From: Candidatus Aminicenantota bacterium
GTDB taxonomy: Bacteria; Acidobacteriota; Aminicenantia; UBA2199
Direction: 5' to 3'
Assembly: GCA_020355945.1 (NCBI GenBank)
Contig: CP070627.1
Span: forward strand, 6,647,909 to 6,668,065
DNA length: 20,157 bases
A model generated the notes under the pieces. It was not told the origin of the DNA. It saw nothing but the letters and a program-made list of their open reading frames with translations, and made no database searches. Made by a program: the position numbers and the translations under genes. Shown here piece after piece: positions 13,395 through 20,157 of this stretch; the first letter of the stretch is position 1; each line of letters starts with the position of its first letter.

Positions 13395-14864
13395 TTAATT
13401 TTTTCCCTGGTCAGCTATATAAAAACTGTTCCAAAGAGATGAACTGATGGCGTTGAACTCTTCTCCGTATTTGATCATCTGTTGGTGATATTCGTCGGAG
13501 GCCCATGCGTTATCAGCGCCGACGTCAATAGGTTTTGCCGAGGAGTCCCTGGCGGCTTTCATAAATTCCTCATGGTGATCCCGTATAAAGCAGGGGGCCA
13601 GCCAGTTTTGGGCACAGCATCCCTGGTACCTGGGATCATATAATGAAAACCCGTAAGAGGCCTGCCATTCCCGCACACGCTTAAACATCGGGGTAAGAAG
13701 AATATCATCCAAAGTCCCGCCTTTTTTGTATAAATCGTAGATATTGTTTGCTGAATAAGGCACAAATACGCAGGGGGTGATATCACCTTTCCAGGTGATA
13801 TAAAAATAACCCCCGGGCCGACCGCCAGCAATACAACCGCTGGTGGTGGTACCGCTGTTCCAGAAATCAGCCATGAAAAGTTTTTTCTCCCGCACTGCTT
13901 TCCACATCCGTATCAACATCTCCATTCGCTGTTCAGGGGTGACCATCATTTCAAAAGACCCGTTTCTCCCAATAGGCATATACTGGAATATCCAGGCATA
14001 GGTGGCACCCTGTTGATTGAACCAGAAATCAAAGAATTCATCCCTGGATACCAGGTCCCAATTGTGCCTCATGGCTGTAATCGATACACCAAAGGGGACA
14101 CCTGCACTGCGAAGATTCTCCATAGCGTTCAGTATTTTTTTATAAACCCCTTTCCCTCTGCGGGCATCGGTTTCTTTTTCAAATCCCTCCACGGAAATAC
14201 CCGGTGTTAAATTTCCCAACTCTAACAACTGCCGGGTCATGTCTTTGTCAATCAATGTACCATTGGTATAAACCAGGAAAAATTGATTGTCATGCTTTTT
14301 AATCATGTCAATAAACGTTTTTCCTTTGTCTTGCCACAAAAAAGGCTCTCCACCGGAAATAACCGTGAAATAGGAACCCCATAATTCTCGTTTTTCTGTC
14401 AATATACGGTCAAAGGTATCCCAGTCCAATTGATGGGCGGTTTTCCAATTACTTTCAGCATAGCAGCCGGGACAATTGAGATTGCATTTTTCCTCCGGTG
14501 ATATCGTGATAAAAAGGGGTGGTTCAAATCCTACTCTTTCTATCGCTTTCTTTACCGTCATCCCCCGGGTCTCTAAATTTTCAATATGTATGTCCATAAA
14601 TTTGTTTAGCCATTGTTTTGAAAACAGTTTCCGCTTGATGTTGCGGTGAATGGTGCCGAATAAGGCTTTACCCATGTCTATCTTATCCAGTTGGACTTGC
14701 CTGGGAAATTGGCCCCGATTTTTTTCTACCAGGTTGCGCCACATGCTTTTTTGAATTTTATTAATAACCACACGGCGCAGCAGGCTGTTGTGTGCAGCCC
14801 GACGCATAAAAAACCGAATCACTTCTTTCCTCTTTAGAGGATTTAAACTCTTCTTCTTCGTCAT
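13395..14864 (-). CDS. Radical SAM protein with SPASM-like C-terminal domain
   Basis: Radical S-adenosylmethionine enzyme of 489 residues. A basic helical N-terminal region of about 115 residues precedes the cluster motif CNLNCPGC (Cys127, Cys131, Cys134), then SGGEP, YTNGTLI and the barrel. The C-terminal part has a Cys-rich SPASM-like pattern: SGCIAGG, ITPCVFVP and a final GCC...APC group, which probably bind auxiliary iron-sulphur clusters. The start was moved to ATG 14864 from an upstream ATG at 14894 because AGGAGG at 14872-14877 lies between them, 7 nt before 14864. SPASM proteins often modify peptides, but no short substrate gene is seen beside it, so no substrate is proposed. It has its own TTGAAA-17-TAAAAT promoter. 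Confidence 0.88.
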   Translation of the reverse strand: MTKKKSLNPLKRKEVIRFFMRRAAHNSLLRRVVINKIQKSMWRNLVEKNRGQFPRQVQLDKIDMGKALFGTIHRNIKRKLFSKQWLNKFMDIHIENLETRGMTVKKAIERVGFEPPLFITISPEEKCNLNCPGCYAESNWKTAHQLDWDTFDRILTEKRELWGSYFTVISGGEPFLWQDKGKTFIDMIKKHDNQFFLVYTNGTLIDKDMTRQLLELGNLTPGISVEGFEKETDARRGKGVYKKILNAMENLRSAGVPFGVSITAMRHNWDLVSRDEFFDFWFNQQGATYAWIFQYMPIGRNGSFEMMVTPEQRMEMLIRMWKAVREKKLFMADFWNSGTTTSGCIAGGRPGGYFYITWKGDITPCVFVPYSANNIYDLYKKGGTLDDILLTPMFKRVREWQASYGFSLYDPRYQGCCAQNWLAPCFIRDHHEEFMKAARDSSAKPIDVGADNAWASDEYHQQMIKYGEEFNAISSSLWNSFYIADQGKN

Positions 14865-14871
14865 ATCAACC

Positions 14872-14877
14872 CCTCCT
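14872..14877 (-). promoter_or_regulatory. Ribosome binding site that fixes the radical SAM start
   Basis: AGGAGG on the minus strand, 7 nt before ATG 14864. An in-frame ATG at 14894 lies upstream of this site and also upstream of, or on, the predicted -10 box at 14894-14899, so it cannot be the usual start. Confidence 0.7.
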
Positions 14878-14893
14878 AAAGGTTTTAAATTCA

Positions 14894-14922
14894 ATTTTAA
14901 ACCATTCCTGGTTATTTTTCAA
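14894..14922 (-). promoter_or_regulatory. Promoter of the radical SAM gene
   Basis: On the minus strand TTGAAA (14917-14922), a 17-bp spacer and TAAAAT (14894-14899). It lies in the 94-bp gap after the fumarylacetoacetate-hydrolase-family gene, so the radical SAM gene can be read independently of its upstream neighbour. Confidence 0.55.
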
Positions 14923-14958
14923 TACAAAATTAAAATTTTATTTTTTTTTGTTTTCATT

Positions 14959-15765
14959 TCATTTTTCCGCCCTTACCGGGTTTGATAATTGTCCAAGGTT
15001 TTCGATGGAGATGGTAACTCGATCGCCTTGTTTGAGAAAGACCGGTGGTTGGCGGGTAAATCCCACGCCTTCCGGTGTACCCGTTAAAATCACTGTACCG
15101 GGCAGCAGGGTCATGGATTGACTTAAATGGCTCACCAGGGTGGACACATTGAAAATCATATCCGCCGTATTGGAGTTCTGGAAAATGGTACCATTAATTT
15201 CCGTTTGAATACGAAGAAGATTGGGATTGGGGATTTCATCTTTTGTAACCAGGCAGGGGCCGAGGGGACAAAAGGTATCGAAGCTTTTTCCCCGGGTCCA
15301 TTGTGTTTTTTGTTTTTTGATTTGCCAGTCCCGGGCGCTGACATCGTTGGCGCAGCAGTACCCCAGGATACCTTTCACTGCATCTTCCGGTGAGATATTT
15401 TTAACCGGTTTTCCCATCACAACAGCCAGTTCTGCTTCGTAATCCACCTCATGAGGTCCTGCTTTGGGCAATATAATCGGGTCTCCATGAGCTGTAATTG
15501 AATTGGTGCCTTTCAAGAACATGATAGGGATTTCGGGTCGTTGTATCCCGGTTTCATCCGCGTGTCTGGCGTAATTAAGGCCGATCCCGATAATATTGGG
15601 GGGAATCACCGGCGGAAGAATTTTTTTTATTAGCGCGGTTTCCCCGGTAACCGAAAATTCATCGAAAATACTGCCCATAATGAGGTGGGCGGCTTTATCC
15701 TCCTGGGATTCCACCACTCCATAACAGCTCTTATCATCTTCTGAAACAAATCGTATCAATTTCAT
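14959..15765 (-). CDS. Fumarylacetoacetate hydrolase (FAH)-family protein
   Basis: Metal-dependent FAH-fold enzyme of 268 residues, the usual bacterial length with a short N-terminal domain. Core signatures: IGIGLNYARHADE (60-71), the metal ligands VDYEAELAVVMGKP (Glu110, Glu112), NDVSARDWQ (Asp141), RGKSFDTFCPLGP and ILTGTPEGVG. Members hydrolyse or decarboxylate beta-diketo acids or isomerise hydroxymuconates, or act as oxaloacetate decarboxylases. Sequence alone does not choose among these. AGAGG lies before the ATG, and a perfect-consensus promoter stands upstream at 15807-15835. No aromatic-degradation genes are near, so a housekeeping oxaloacetate or acylpyruvate role is at least as likely as tyrosine catabolism. 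Confidence 0.9.
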   Translation of the reverse strand: MKLIRFVSEDDKSCYGVVESQEDKAAHLIMGSIFDEFSVTGETALIKKILPPVIPPNIIGIGLNYARHADETGIQRPEIPIMFLKGTNSITAHGDPIILPKAGPHEVDYEAELAVVMGKPVKNISPEDAVKGILGYCCANDVSARDWQIKKQKTQWTRGKSFDTFCPLGPCLVTKDEIPNPNLLRIQTEINGTIFQNSNTADMIFNVSTLVSHLSQSMTLLPGTVILTGTPEGVGFTRQPPVFLKQGDRVTISIENLGQLSNPVRAEK

Positions 15766-15806
15766 TTGCAGCGCCTCTCCATTTTATTTAAATGTTTGGA
15801 TTCCTA

Positions 15807-15835
15807 ATTATATCCATTCCATCATACCCTGTCAA
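15807..15835 (-). promoter_or_regulatory. Perfect-consensus sigma70 promoter of the FAH-family gene
   Basis: On the minus strand TTGACA (15830-15835), a 17-bp spacer and TATAAT (15807-15812), a full match to the housekeeping consensus. It predicts strong constitutive transcription with a leader of about 35 nt. Confidence 0.75.
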
Positions 15836-15919
15836 TAAGATAAGAAGTCCAAAATCAGGCGGTGAATCCAGGATTTTTCTTTTTTTTTTACTCTCGAACT
15901 ATTTTTTTTTTTTGATATA

Positions 15920-15928
15920 TGATATATT
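15920..15928 (+). promoter_or_regulatory. Possible extended -10 promoter of the SiaBC-type signalling cluster
   Basis: TG-N-TATATT (TG 15920-15921, TATATT 15923-15928) follows long T-runs and has no good -35 box. It lies just before the first possible translated frame of the rightward cluster. It is the best candidate in the 243-bp gap 15766-16008, but not certain. Confidence 0.3.
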
Positions 15929-15955
15929 TATAGATCGACCTGGAGGATACAGAAT

Positions 15956-16012
15956 ATGGTACATGGTGAATGTAAAAGCGTAAAAAGCAAAGAACCAGGG
16001 AGGCTGGTATGA
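15956..16012 (+). CDS. Possible 18-codon leader ORF overlapping the response regulator start
   Basis: An ATG at 15956, preceded by TGGAGG 9 nt upstream, opens an 18-codon frame (MVHGECKSVKSKEPGRLV) whose TGA overlaps the response regulator ATG as ATGA. The good ribosome site plus the overlap suggest a short translated leader that couples initiation to the next gene. The regulator also has its own GGGAGG. Confidence 0.35.
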   Translation: MVHGECKSVKSKEPGRLV

Positions 16013-16389
16013 GTGAGAGTAAAAAGATCGTGGTAGTGGATGATGATCTGAAGGTCACCATACTGGTGAAAAAGAAATTGACCGAAAAAGGTTTCCAGGT
16101 ATTCAGCACCAATGATGGAACAAAAGCCCTGGAATTGGTAGAAAATGAAAAACCCGACGTGTTAGTTACCGATATTTTGCAGCCCGGCCTGGATGGGGTA
16201 AGCTTGTGCAATTCAATCAAAAACCATCCCACCCTTGGTGATACGAAGGTCATCATTATTTCCGGCGTTTACAATGAAGCCAATTTCAGACTGCAAATGG
16301 ATTGCCAACCCGATGGCTTTGTTGAGAAACCCATCGATGTCAATCAACTTGGTGATGTGGTAATGGAAAAGATCAAAGAATGTATTTGA
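16009..16389 (+). CDS. Single-domain response regulator (second cluster)
   Basis: CheY-like receiver of 126 residues. Acidic pocket Asp11-Asp13 in VVVDDDLKV, phosphoacceptor Asp55 in LVTDILQPGLDG, switch position in IIISGVYN (Ser-Gly rather than Thr-Ala) and lysine in VEKPID. No output domain. GGGAGG stands 5-6 nt before the ATG. It precedes a hybrid kinase whose Hpt domain could pass phosphate to it, which would close a four-step relay within the cluster. It is not closely similar to the regulator at 9338-9715. Confidence 0.92.
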   Translation: MSESKKIVVVDDDLKVTILVKKKLTEKGFQVFSTNDGTKALELVENEKPDVLVTDILQPGLDGVSLCNSIKNHPTLGDTKVIIISGVYNEANFRLQMDCQPDGFVEKPIDVNQLGDVVMEKIKECI

Positions 16390-16486
16390 GGTACCCAAAA
16401 GCCCTAAAGAGTTGTATTTCGCCTGGAACCACCAGGATAATTCCCATGAAGGAAGAGACCTGGTGGGAAAGATGCTGAGCGATTAA
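16364..16486 (+). pseudogene. Protein-like open frame without start codon, between regulator and hybrid kinase
   Basis: In the 109-bp gap after the response regulator, the frame offset from it stays open from 16364 to a TAA at 16484-16486 and reads PKSPKELYFAWNHQDN then SHEGRDLVGKMLSD. The codons resemble those of neighbouring genes. There is no ATG until three codons before the end, and no upstream start with a ribosome site. It may be the stump of a deleted gene, a former C-terminal extension of the regulator lost by frameshift, or chance. I recognise no family. Confidence 0.25.
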
Positions 16487-16498
16487 AAAGGTGAGAAA

Positions 16499-18343
16499 GT
16501 GAGAAGAAAACCCGGTGACTCATCAGCATCCCCTGGTTTCAATGTTTTCGAGCACGAGACTAAAATATTGGAGGATGCCCGGGAGGTTGGCAAAAGTAAC
16601 AATCTAACCCGGGAAGAACTGCAAACCAGGCATAAAGACCTGGTCAAAGAATATAAAAAATTGCTCCGCAAGACCGAAAAAATTACCCGGATTGGCGACA
16701 GCAACCAGAGAAAACTGTTGGCTGCTTACGATAAAATTGAAACCCAGAATATCCAATTGGATAAGGCAAGGGAAGAGGCAGACCGGGCAAACCAGGCAAA
16801 AAGTGAATTCCTGGCACGAATGAGTCATGAAATTCGCACCCCCATGAATGCGATATTAGGGATGACGGAATTAGCGCTTTTAACCGGGTTGAATGAAGAG
16901 CAAAAGGATTATCTTGAAACCGTTAAAGAGGCGGGTAAAAATCTCCTGGCCATCATTAACGATATCCTGGACTTTTCAAAAATTGAAGCCCGGCAGTTAA
17001 GTCTTGAGCATATCGACTTTAATTTGAAAGATACCCTTGAGTCCACGGTAAAAATATTGTCGATGGGTGCAGCGGAAAAGGGGCTCGATTTAAAGTACCA
17101 TATCAGCAGCGGCGTGCCAATGGTTTTAAAAGGAGATTTTGCCCGGCTGAAGCAGATTATCATAAACCTGGCGGGAAACGCCGTGAAATTCACCCACGAA
17201 GGAGAAATAACCGTGGAAGTGAAAAAAATTAGCCTGGAGGTTCCCGGGGAGCCTGATAGGGTCCCACTGCTGTTTTCTGTCCGGGATACGGGCATTGGCA
17301 TTCCTGCCCATAAACAAAACGCCATTTTCGAGAGTTTCAGCCAGGCTGACAGCTCCACTACTCGAAAGTACGGCGGCACCGGCCTGGGACTGGCCATATG
17401 CAAACAATTGGTGGAATTGATGGGAGGACGTATATGGCTGGAAAGCCAGGAGAGAAAAGGAAGCGTGTTTTATTTTACCGCGGTTTTCCATCCCGGGGAC
17501 CCACAGGTCGCAGCGGCTCACCGGGAAAAAGAAAATTTGATCAACTTCCAGGGAAAACCATTAAAAATTTTGCTGGCTGAAGACAACTCCATGAATGCCA
17601 AACTGGCCATCATATTTTTAACAAAACAAAATCACCGCGTGGTACACGTGCTCAATGGCAAAGAAGTCCTGGACCAACTGGAAAAAGAAACCTTTGATCT
17701 TATCTTGATGGACCTGGAGATGCCGGAAATGGATGGTTTTGAAGCGTCATGCCGCATCAGGGCCGATCGATCCGGCGCCTTTGCTCCCAATATCCCCATC
17801 TTTGCCATGACGGCTCATTCAGTACAGGAATACCGGGAAAGGATTTTCCGGAGTGGGATGAACGACTATGTGACCAAACCGGTAGACCTATATAAATTGG
17901 CCCGGGTCCTGGCAAAGATTAAACCCCATACCACTGACATCCCGGGGGATATGCCGAAGCCGACGGCGCCTGTAGGTATTGGTAAAATTCTAAATCGAGA
18001 GGCAGCCCTTAGACGGTTAGGGGGGGATGTGGACCTGTTCCGTAAATTTTGCCGGATGTTCCTGGAGGAAATTCCCGCCATCAGCAGGAAACTCCATTCC
18101 ACATTATCCGGGAAAAATTTTGAAGAATTAAGAAAGAACGCTCATTATTTAAAGGGATCGGCTGCCATGATCGGGGCTGAACACATTGCCTATTATGCCG
18201 CTGACCTGGAGAAATCTTCCTGTGAGAATAAGGACAAGGAAGAAGCCGGTCACCTGTTGGCTCAAGTGGAGAGGGAACTCTCACAATTGAAAGAGATGCT
18301 CATGGAAAACGTGGAAAACGTGGAAAAGAGAATAAAAATATGA
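16499..18343 (+). CDS. Hybrid histidine kinase with SiaD-like N-terminal stalk, REC and Hpt domains
   Basis: Soluble multistep phosphorelay kinase of 614 residues, with no transmembrane or PAS domain. Order: helical N-terminus about 20-100 containing [10 protein letters not shown] and [13 protein letters not shown] (61-73); HisKA with [17 protein letters not shown] (His110); HATPase with [16 protein letters not shown] and [12 protein letters not shown] with [27 protein letters not shown] (Asp405) and TKPVD (Lys460); Hpt with [13 protein letters not shown] (His549). The N-terminal segment is almost the same as that of the downstream diguanylate cyclase. Since the SiaC partner of such cyclases binds their N-terminal helices, this kinase may also be SiaC-regulated (inference). 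Start is GTG 16499 with AAGGTGAG just upstream. A short Glu-Asn-Val repeat ends the protein. Confidence 0.92.
   Translation: MRRKPGDSSASPGFNVFEHETKILEDAREVGKSNNLTREELQTRHKDLVKEYKKLLRKTEKITRIGDSNQRKLLAAYDKIETQNIQLDKAREEADRANQAKSEFLARMSHEIRTPMNAILGMTELALLTGLNEEQKDYLETVKEAGKNLLAIINDILDFSKIEARQLSLEHIDFNLKDTLESTVKILSMGAAEKGLDLKYHISSGVPMVLKGDFARLKQIIINLAGNAVKFTHEGEITVEVKKISLEVPGEPDRVPLLFSVRDTGIGIPAHKQNAIFESFSQADSSTTRKYGGTGLGLAICKQLVELMGGRIWLESQERKGSVFYFTAVFHPGDPQVAAAHREKENLINFQGKPLKILLAEDNSMNAKLAIIFLTKQNHRVVHVLNGKEVLDQLEKETFDLILMDLEMPEMDGFEASCRIRADRSGAFAPNIPIFAMTAHSVQEYRERIFRSGMNDYVTKPVDLYKLARVLAKIKPHTTDIPGDMPKPTAPVGIGKILNREAALRRLGGDVDLFRKFCRMFLEEIPAISRKLHSTLSGKNFEELRKNAHYLKGSAAMIGAEHIAYYAADLEKSSCENKDKEEAGHLLAQVERELSQLKEMLMENVENVEKRIKI
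18302..18328 (+). repeat. 9-bp tandem repeat (three copies) near the hybrid kinase C-terminus
   Basis: ATGGAAAAC, GTGGAAAAC and GTGGAAAAG follow directly, encoding MEN-VEN-VEK in the last 15 residues of the hybrid kinase. It lies beyond the Hpt domain and probably has no catalytic effect. Confidence 0.65.
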
Positions 18344-18347
18344 TTCG

Positions 18348-19124
18348 ATGAAAAATAAAGAAAAAAAAATATCCTATGCCGCGCAAATCTATAATCGAGA
18401 AGCTCAACTGCTTGAGAAAATTGAAAGAATCCAGGATGACACCAATATTTCGAAAGATGCATTATTAAAGGAATATATTGACCTGGGCCATGAATATGCA
18501 AAATTACTGAAACAAACCATTAAAATTACCCGCATAGGCGATTCCAACCAGAGAAAACTTTTTTTAGCCAACGAGCAAATCGAAAAACAAAAGGAGAAAT
18601 TAAGCATCGCTTATAAAAAAATGGAGGTACTGGCCAGGATCGATCCATTGACCCAACTGTCAAACCGGAGGGATTTCCTGGAAAAATTCCAGCACGAAAT
18701 CAATCGGTTTGAACGAAGCCGCAGACCTTTTTCAGTGGTGATGGGTGATCTCGATGATTTTAAAGCGGTTAACGATCGATACGGCCATGATTGTGGGGAT
18801 TTTGTGTTGGTAAGCATCGCCAAGATCATAAGATCCATGGTTAGAAAACAGGATACCGTGGGCCGGTGGGGAGGCGAGGAGTTTATCCTACTGCTCCCCG
18901 AATCTCCCCTGGAGGGCGGAAAAATCGTAGCGGAAGGAATCCGGAAACGAATCGCAGCAGAGACCTTTTCTTTTAAAAGTCAACTATTTTCCATAACCAT
19001 TACCCTTGGGGTAACTGAATTTAGTGAAACCATGGATATTGATGACTGTATAAAACAGGCGGATGAATCCATGTATTCCGGGAAACGAAAGGGAAAAAAC
19101 CAGGTGGTTTCAGTTGAAACGTAA
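18348..19124 (+). CDS. SiaD-like diguanylate cyclase (coiled-coil stalk + GGEEF)
   Basis: Soluble cyclic-di-GMP synthase of 258 residues. Residues about 15-95 are a helical stalk with EYAKLLKQTI and [13 protein letters not shown] (59-71). About 97-255 are the GGDEF domain with DPLTQLSNRR, GDLDDFKAVND, the active-site loop GGEEF (175-179) and the inhibitory-site RxxD (Arg166 to Asp169) exactly five residues before it. An intact active site and I-site predict an active, product-inhibited enzyme. No sensor domain is present, so control must come from a partner. In Pseudomonas aeruginosa SiaD, unphosphorylated SiaC binds the stalk and activates. The siaB- and siaC-like genes follow immediately, which fits. 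It starts 4 nt after the hybrid kinase stop. Confidence 0.93.
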   Translation: MKNKEKKISYAAQIYNREAQLLEKIERIQDDTNISKDALLKEYIDLGHEYAKLLKQTIKITRIGDSNQRKLFLANEQIEKQKEKLSIAYKKMEVLARIDPLTQLSNRRDFLEKFQHEINRFERSRRPFSVVMGDLDDFKAVNDRYGHDCGDFVLVSIAKIIRSMVRKQDTVGRWGGEEFILLLPESPLEGGKIVAEGIRKRIAAETFSFKSQLFSITITLGVTEFSETMDIDDCIKQADESMYSGKRKGKNQVVSVET

Positions 19125-19239
19125 TAATTGGTAAGAAAAAAATGAAAAATCATTTTAAAACTTTTTTTGTTGTGATAAAATGAAGAAAAAAAAACAAGAG
19201 GAAAGGCATGAAACAAAGATAAGAGGAGAAAGTCGAACC

Positions 19240-19818
19240 ATGGCGGAGTTGGAACTATTGGAATATTATAAGGAAATGTGTGAGCGCAACATCGTGTTGG
19301 ATTTCCAGGGAGCAATATCTCAAGATATGGTGGTGGGGATGGCGGAGCTGCTTAAAAACAAATTCTCCCAGGAACTTGGCAGGGCCAATATTGTAAAAAA
19401 GTTGTTTTCCATTTTTATTGAAATGGCCCAAAATATTGCCATCTATTCCGCCGAACGGGTTTACCTGGATGATCGACACCGGGATGTCGGGGCCGGCATT
19501 ATCATGGTCACTGAAAAAAATAAAATCTATCAAATTACTTCAGGTAACCTGGTGAAAAAGGATTCCATCCCTAAAATCATCGAGCATTGCCGGACAATTA
19601 ACCACATGGATAAAGAAAAATTGAAACAATTCTATAAAGCACAGATTAAATCATCCCGTGAGAAGGGAAAAAAAGGAGCAGGGGTTGGGTTGATCGATAT
19701 GGCCCGAAAGTCCGGGAACCCAATCCTATACGAAGTCACCCCTGTGGACAACATCAATTCCTTTCTTGTTTTATCCGTAAAAATTCAACAGGGTCAGGAG
19801 GGTATCAATAATGGATAA
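19240..19818 (+). CDS. siaB: SiaB-like protein kinase (DUF6272 type)
   Basis: Protein of 192 residues resembling SiaB, the GHKL-fold kinase that phosphorylates SiaC. Visible elements: IVLDFQGAISQDMVVGMAEL near the N-terminus, the N-box-like helix FSIFIEMAQNIAIYSAE (Glu61, Asn65) and the glycine-rich lid GKKGAGVGLIDMARKSGN (143-160). A classical DxGxG box is not obvious (QITSGN occupies that area), as I recall for this family. Start set at ATG 19240, which has AGGAG 11 nt upstream. An in-frame ATG at 19180 has no ribosome site and would add a poly-Lys tail. It lies 115 nt after the cyclase and overlaps the siaC-like start by 8 bp. Confidence 0.85.
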   Translation: MAELELLEYYKEMCERNIVLDFQGAISQDMVVGMAELLKNKFSQELGRANIVKKLFSIFIEMAQNIAIYSAERVYLDDRHRDVGAGIIMVTEKNKIYQITSGNLVKKDSIPKIIEHCRTINHMDKEKLKQFYKAQIKSSREKGKKGAGVGLIDMARKSGNPILYEVTPVDNINSFLVLSVKIQQGQEGINNG

Positions 19819-20157
19819 TCTACAAATCGAAAAAACCAAGTATACCATGGCAGTGAATTTTAACAAAGACACCGGGGTCCTGGAAATGGAAGGCTCGTCA
19901 TACCCGGAGAATGCACTGGACTTTTTTGGTCCCATCATCAATTGGATAAAAGATTATATTTCCCGGATCGATAAACCCATGGTCATGAATATCCGGTTAA
20001 ATTATCTCAATACCAGTTCCACCAAATGCATCCTGGATATTTTTGAAATCCTGGAACAACATCACAGGTCTGGTGGTGATGTGAGGATCAATTGGTATTA
20101 TGCAGAGGATGACGAAGATATCATGGAAACCGGAGAAGAATTGGGCGAAGATTTCAA
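19811..20157 (+). CDS. siaC: SiaC-like (DUF1987) phosphorylation-switched partner, 3' end cut off by window
   Basis: The first 115 residues of a SiaC-family protein. Diagnostic segments: EGSSYPENALDFFGPIINWI (28-46), LNYLNTSSTKCILDIFEILE (64-82) and INWYYAEDDEDIMETGEELGEDF (about 94-116). The LNTSS threonine is residue 68 counted from ATG 19811. Pseudomonas aeruginosa SiaC is phosphorylated on a threonine that I recall as Thr68, so the site seems conserved in both context and number. AGGAGG stands 9 nt before the ATG, inside the end of the siaB-like gene. Unphosphorylated SiaC would bind and activate the cyclase stalk. The SiaA-type phosphatase expected in such systems is not in the window and may follow to the right. 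Confidence 0.93.
   Translation, partial: MDNLQIEKTKYTMAVNFNKDTGVLEMEGSSYPENALDFFGPIINWIKDYISRIDKPMVMNIRLNYLNTSSTKCILDIFEILEQHHRSGGDVRINWYYAEDDEDIMETGEELGEDF

Noticed and set aside
14865..14894. Ten-residue longer start for the radical SAM protein at 14894
   Set aside because: The ATG lies at or upstream of the predicted -10 box, and the AGGAGG site falls inside the would-be coding part.
15876..15913. Long T-runs as a terminator
   Set aside because: No GC stem precedes either run; the region is simply T-rich.
16909..17403. 164-codon open frame on the minus strand
   Set aside because: It is fully antisense to the HisKA/HATPase part of the hybrid kinase, whose motifs are unambiguous.
19139..19156. 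AAAATGA-AAAA-TCATTTT inverted repeat before the siaB-like gene
   Set aside because: It is a 7-bp stem with only one GC pair followed by TAAAAC; too weak to call a terminator or operator.

Overview
The window looks like chromosomal DNA of a free-living, didermic bacterium of moderate GC content. It carries peptidoglycan genes, sigma70-type promoters, Shine-Dalgarno sites and many two-component and partner-switching regulators. The mixture (stressosome module, KaiB-like protein, DUF434-family protein, SiaB/SiaC homologues) would suit an Acidobacteria/Aminicenantes-like or deltaproteobacterial lineage. That placement is inference from gene content only. No mobile elements, RNA genes or CRISPR arrays were seen.

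Left block (1-5677, minus strand): one probable operon is read leftwards from a TTGAAT-17-TATACT promoter at 5649-5677. Its order is a possible 35-codon leader ORF, a YfcE-like metallophosphoesterase, a GAF-like protein, a membrane-anchored SLT lytic transglycosylase, a D-Ala-D-Ala ligase and RuvX/YqgF, which runs off the window edge. The gene mix suggests envelope growth and housekeeping.

Central block (5723-11052, plus strand): a second promoter, TTGATT-17-TATAAT, drives a tightly packed eight-gene signalling operon. It encodes an RsbR-like co-antagonist, RsbS, RsbT, a PP2C-type (RsbX-like) phosphatase, a histidine kinase whose N-terminus resembles a degenerate RsbT/RsbW module, a response regulator, a KaiB-like protein and a PAS/HisKA_2 histidine kinase. 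No RsbU, RsbV, RsbW, sigma factor or KaiC is present in the window. The stressosome therefore seems wired to two-component signalling rather than to a local sigma-factor switch.

Spacer block (11060-15835): a DUF434/DUF5616-type protein (minus), a GT4 glycosyltransferase with a leader of about 265 nt (plus), a radical SAM/SPASM protein (minus) and a fumarylacetoacetate-hydrolase-family enzyme (minus). The last has a perfect-consensus TTGACA-17-TATAAT promoter.

Right block (about 15920-20157, plus strand): a second signalling cluster comprising a single-domain response regulator, a hybrid histidine kinase with REC and Hpt domains, a GGEEF diguanylate cyclase, a SiaB-like kinase and a SiaC-like protein truncated by the window end. 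The hybrid kinase and the cyclase share a nearly identical N-terminal helical segment with a 13-residue identical core. In Pseudomonas SiaD the corresponding N-terminal stalk is where SiaC docks. The most interesting hypothesis from this window is that one SiaB/SiaC partner switch gates both a c-di-GMP synthase and a multistep phosphorelay kinase.
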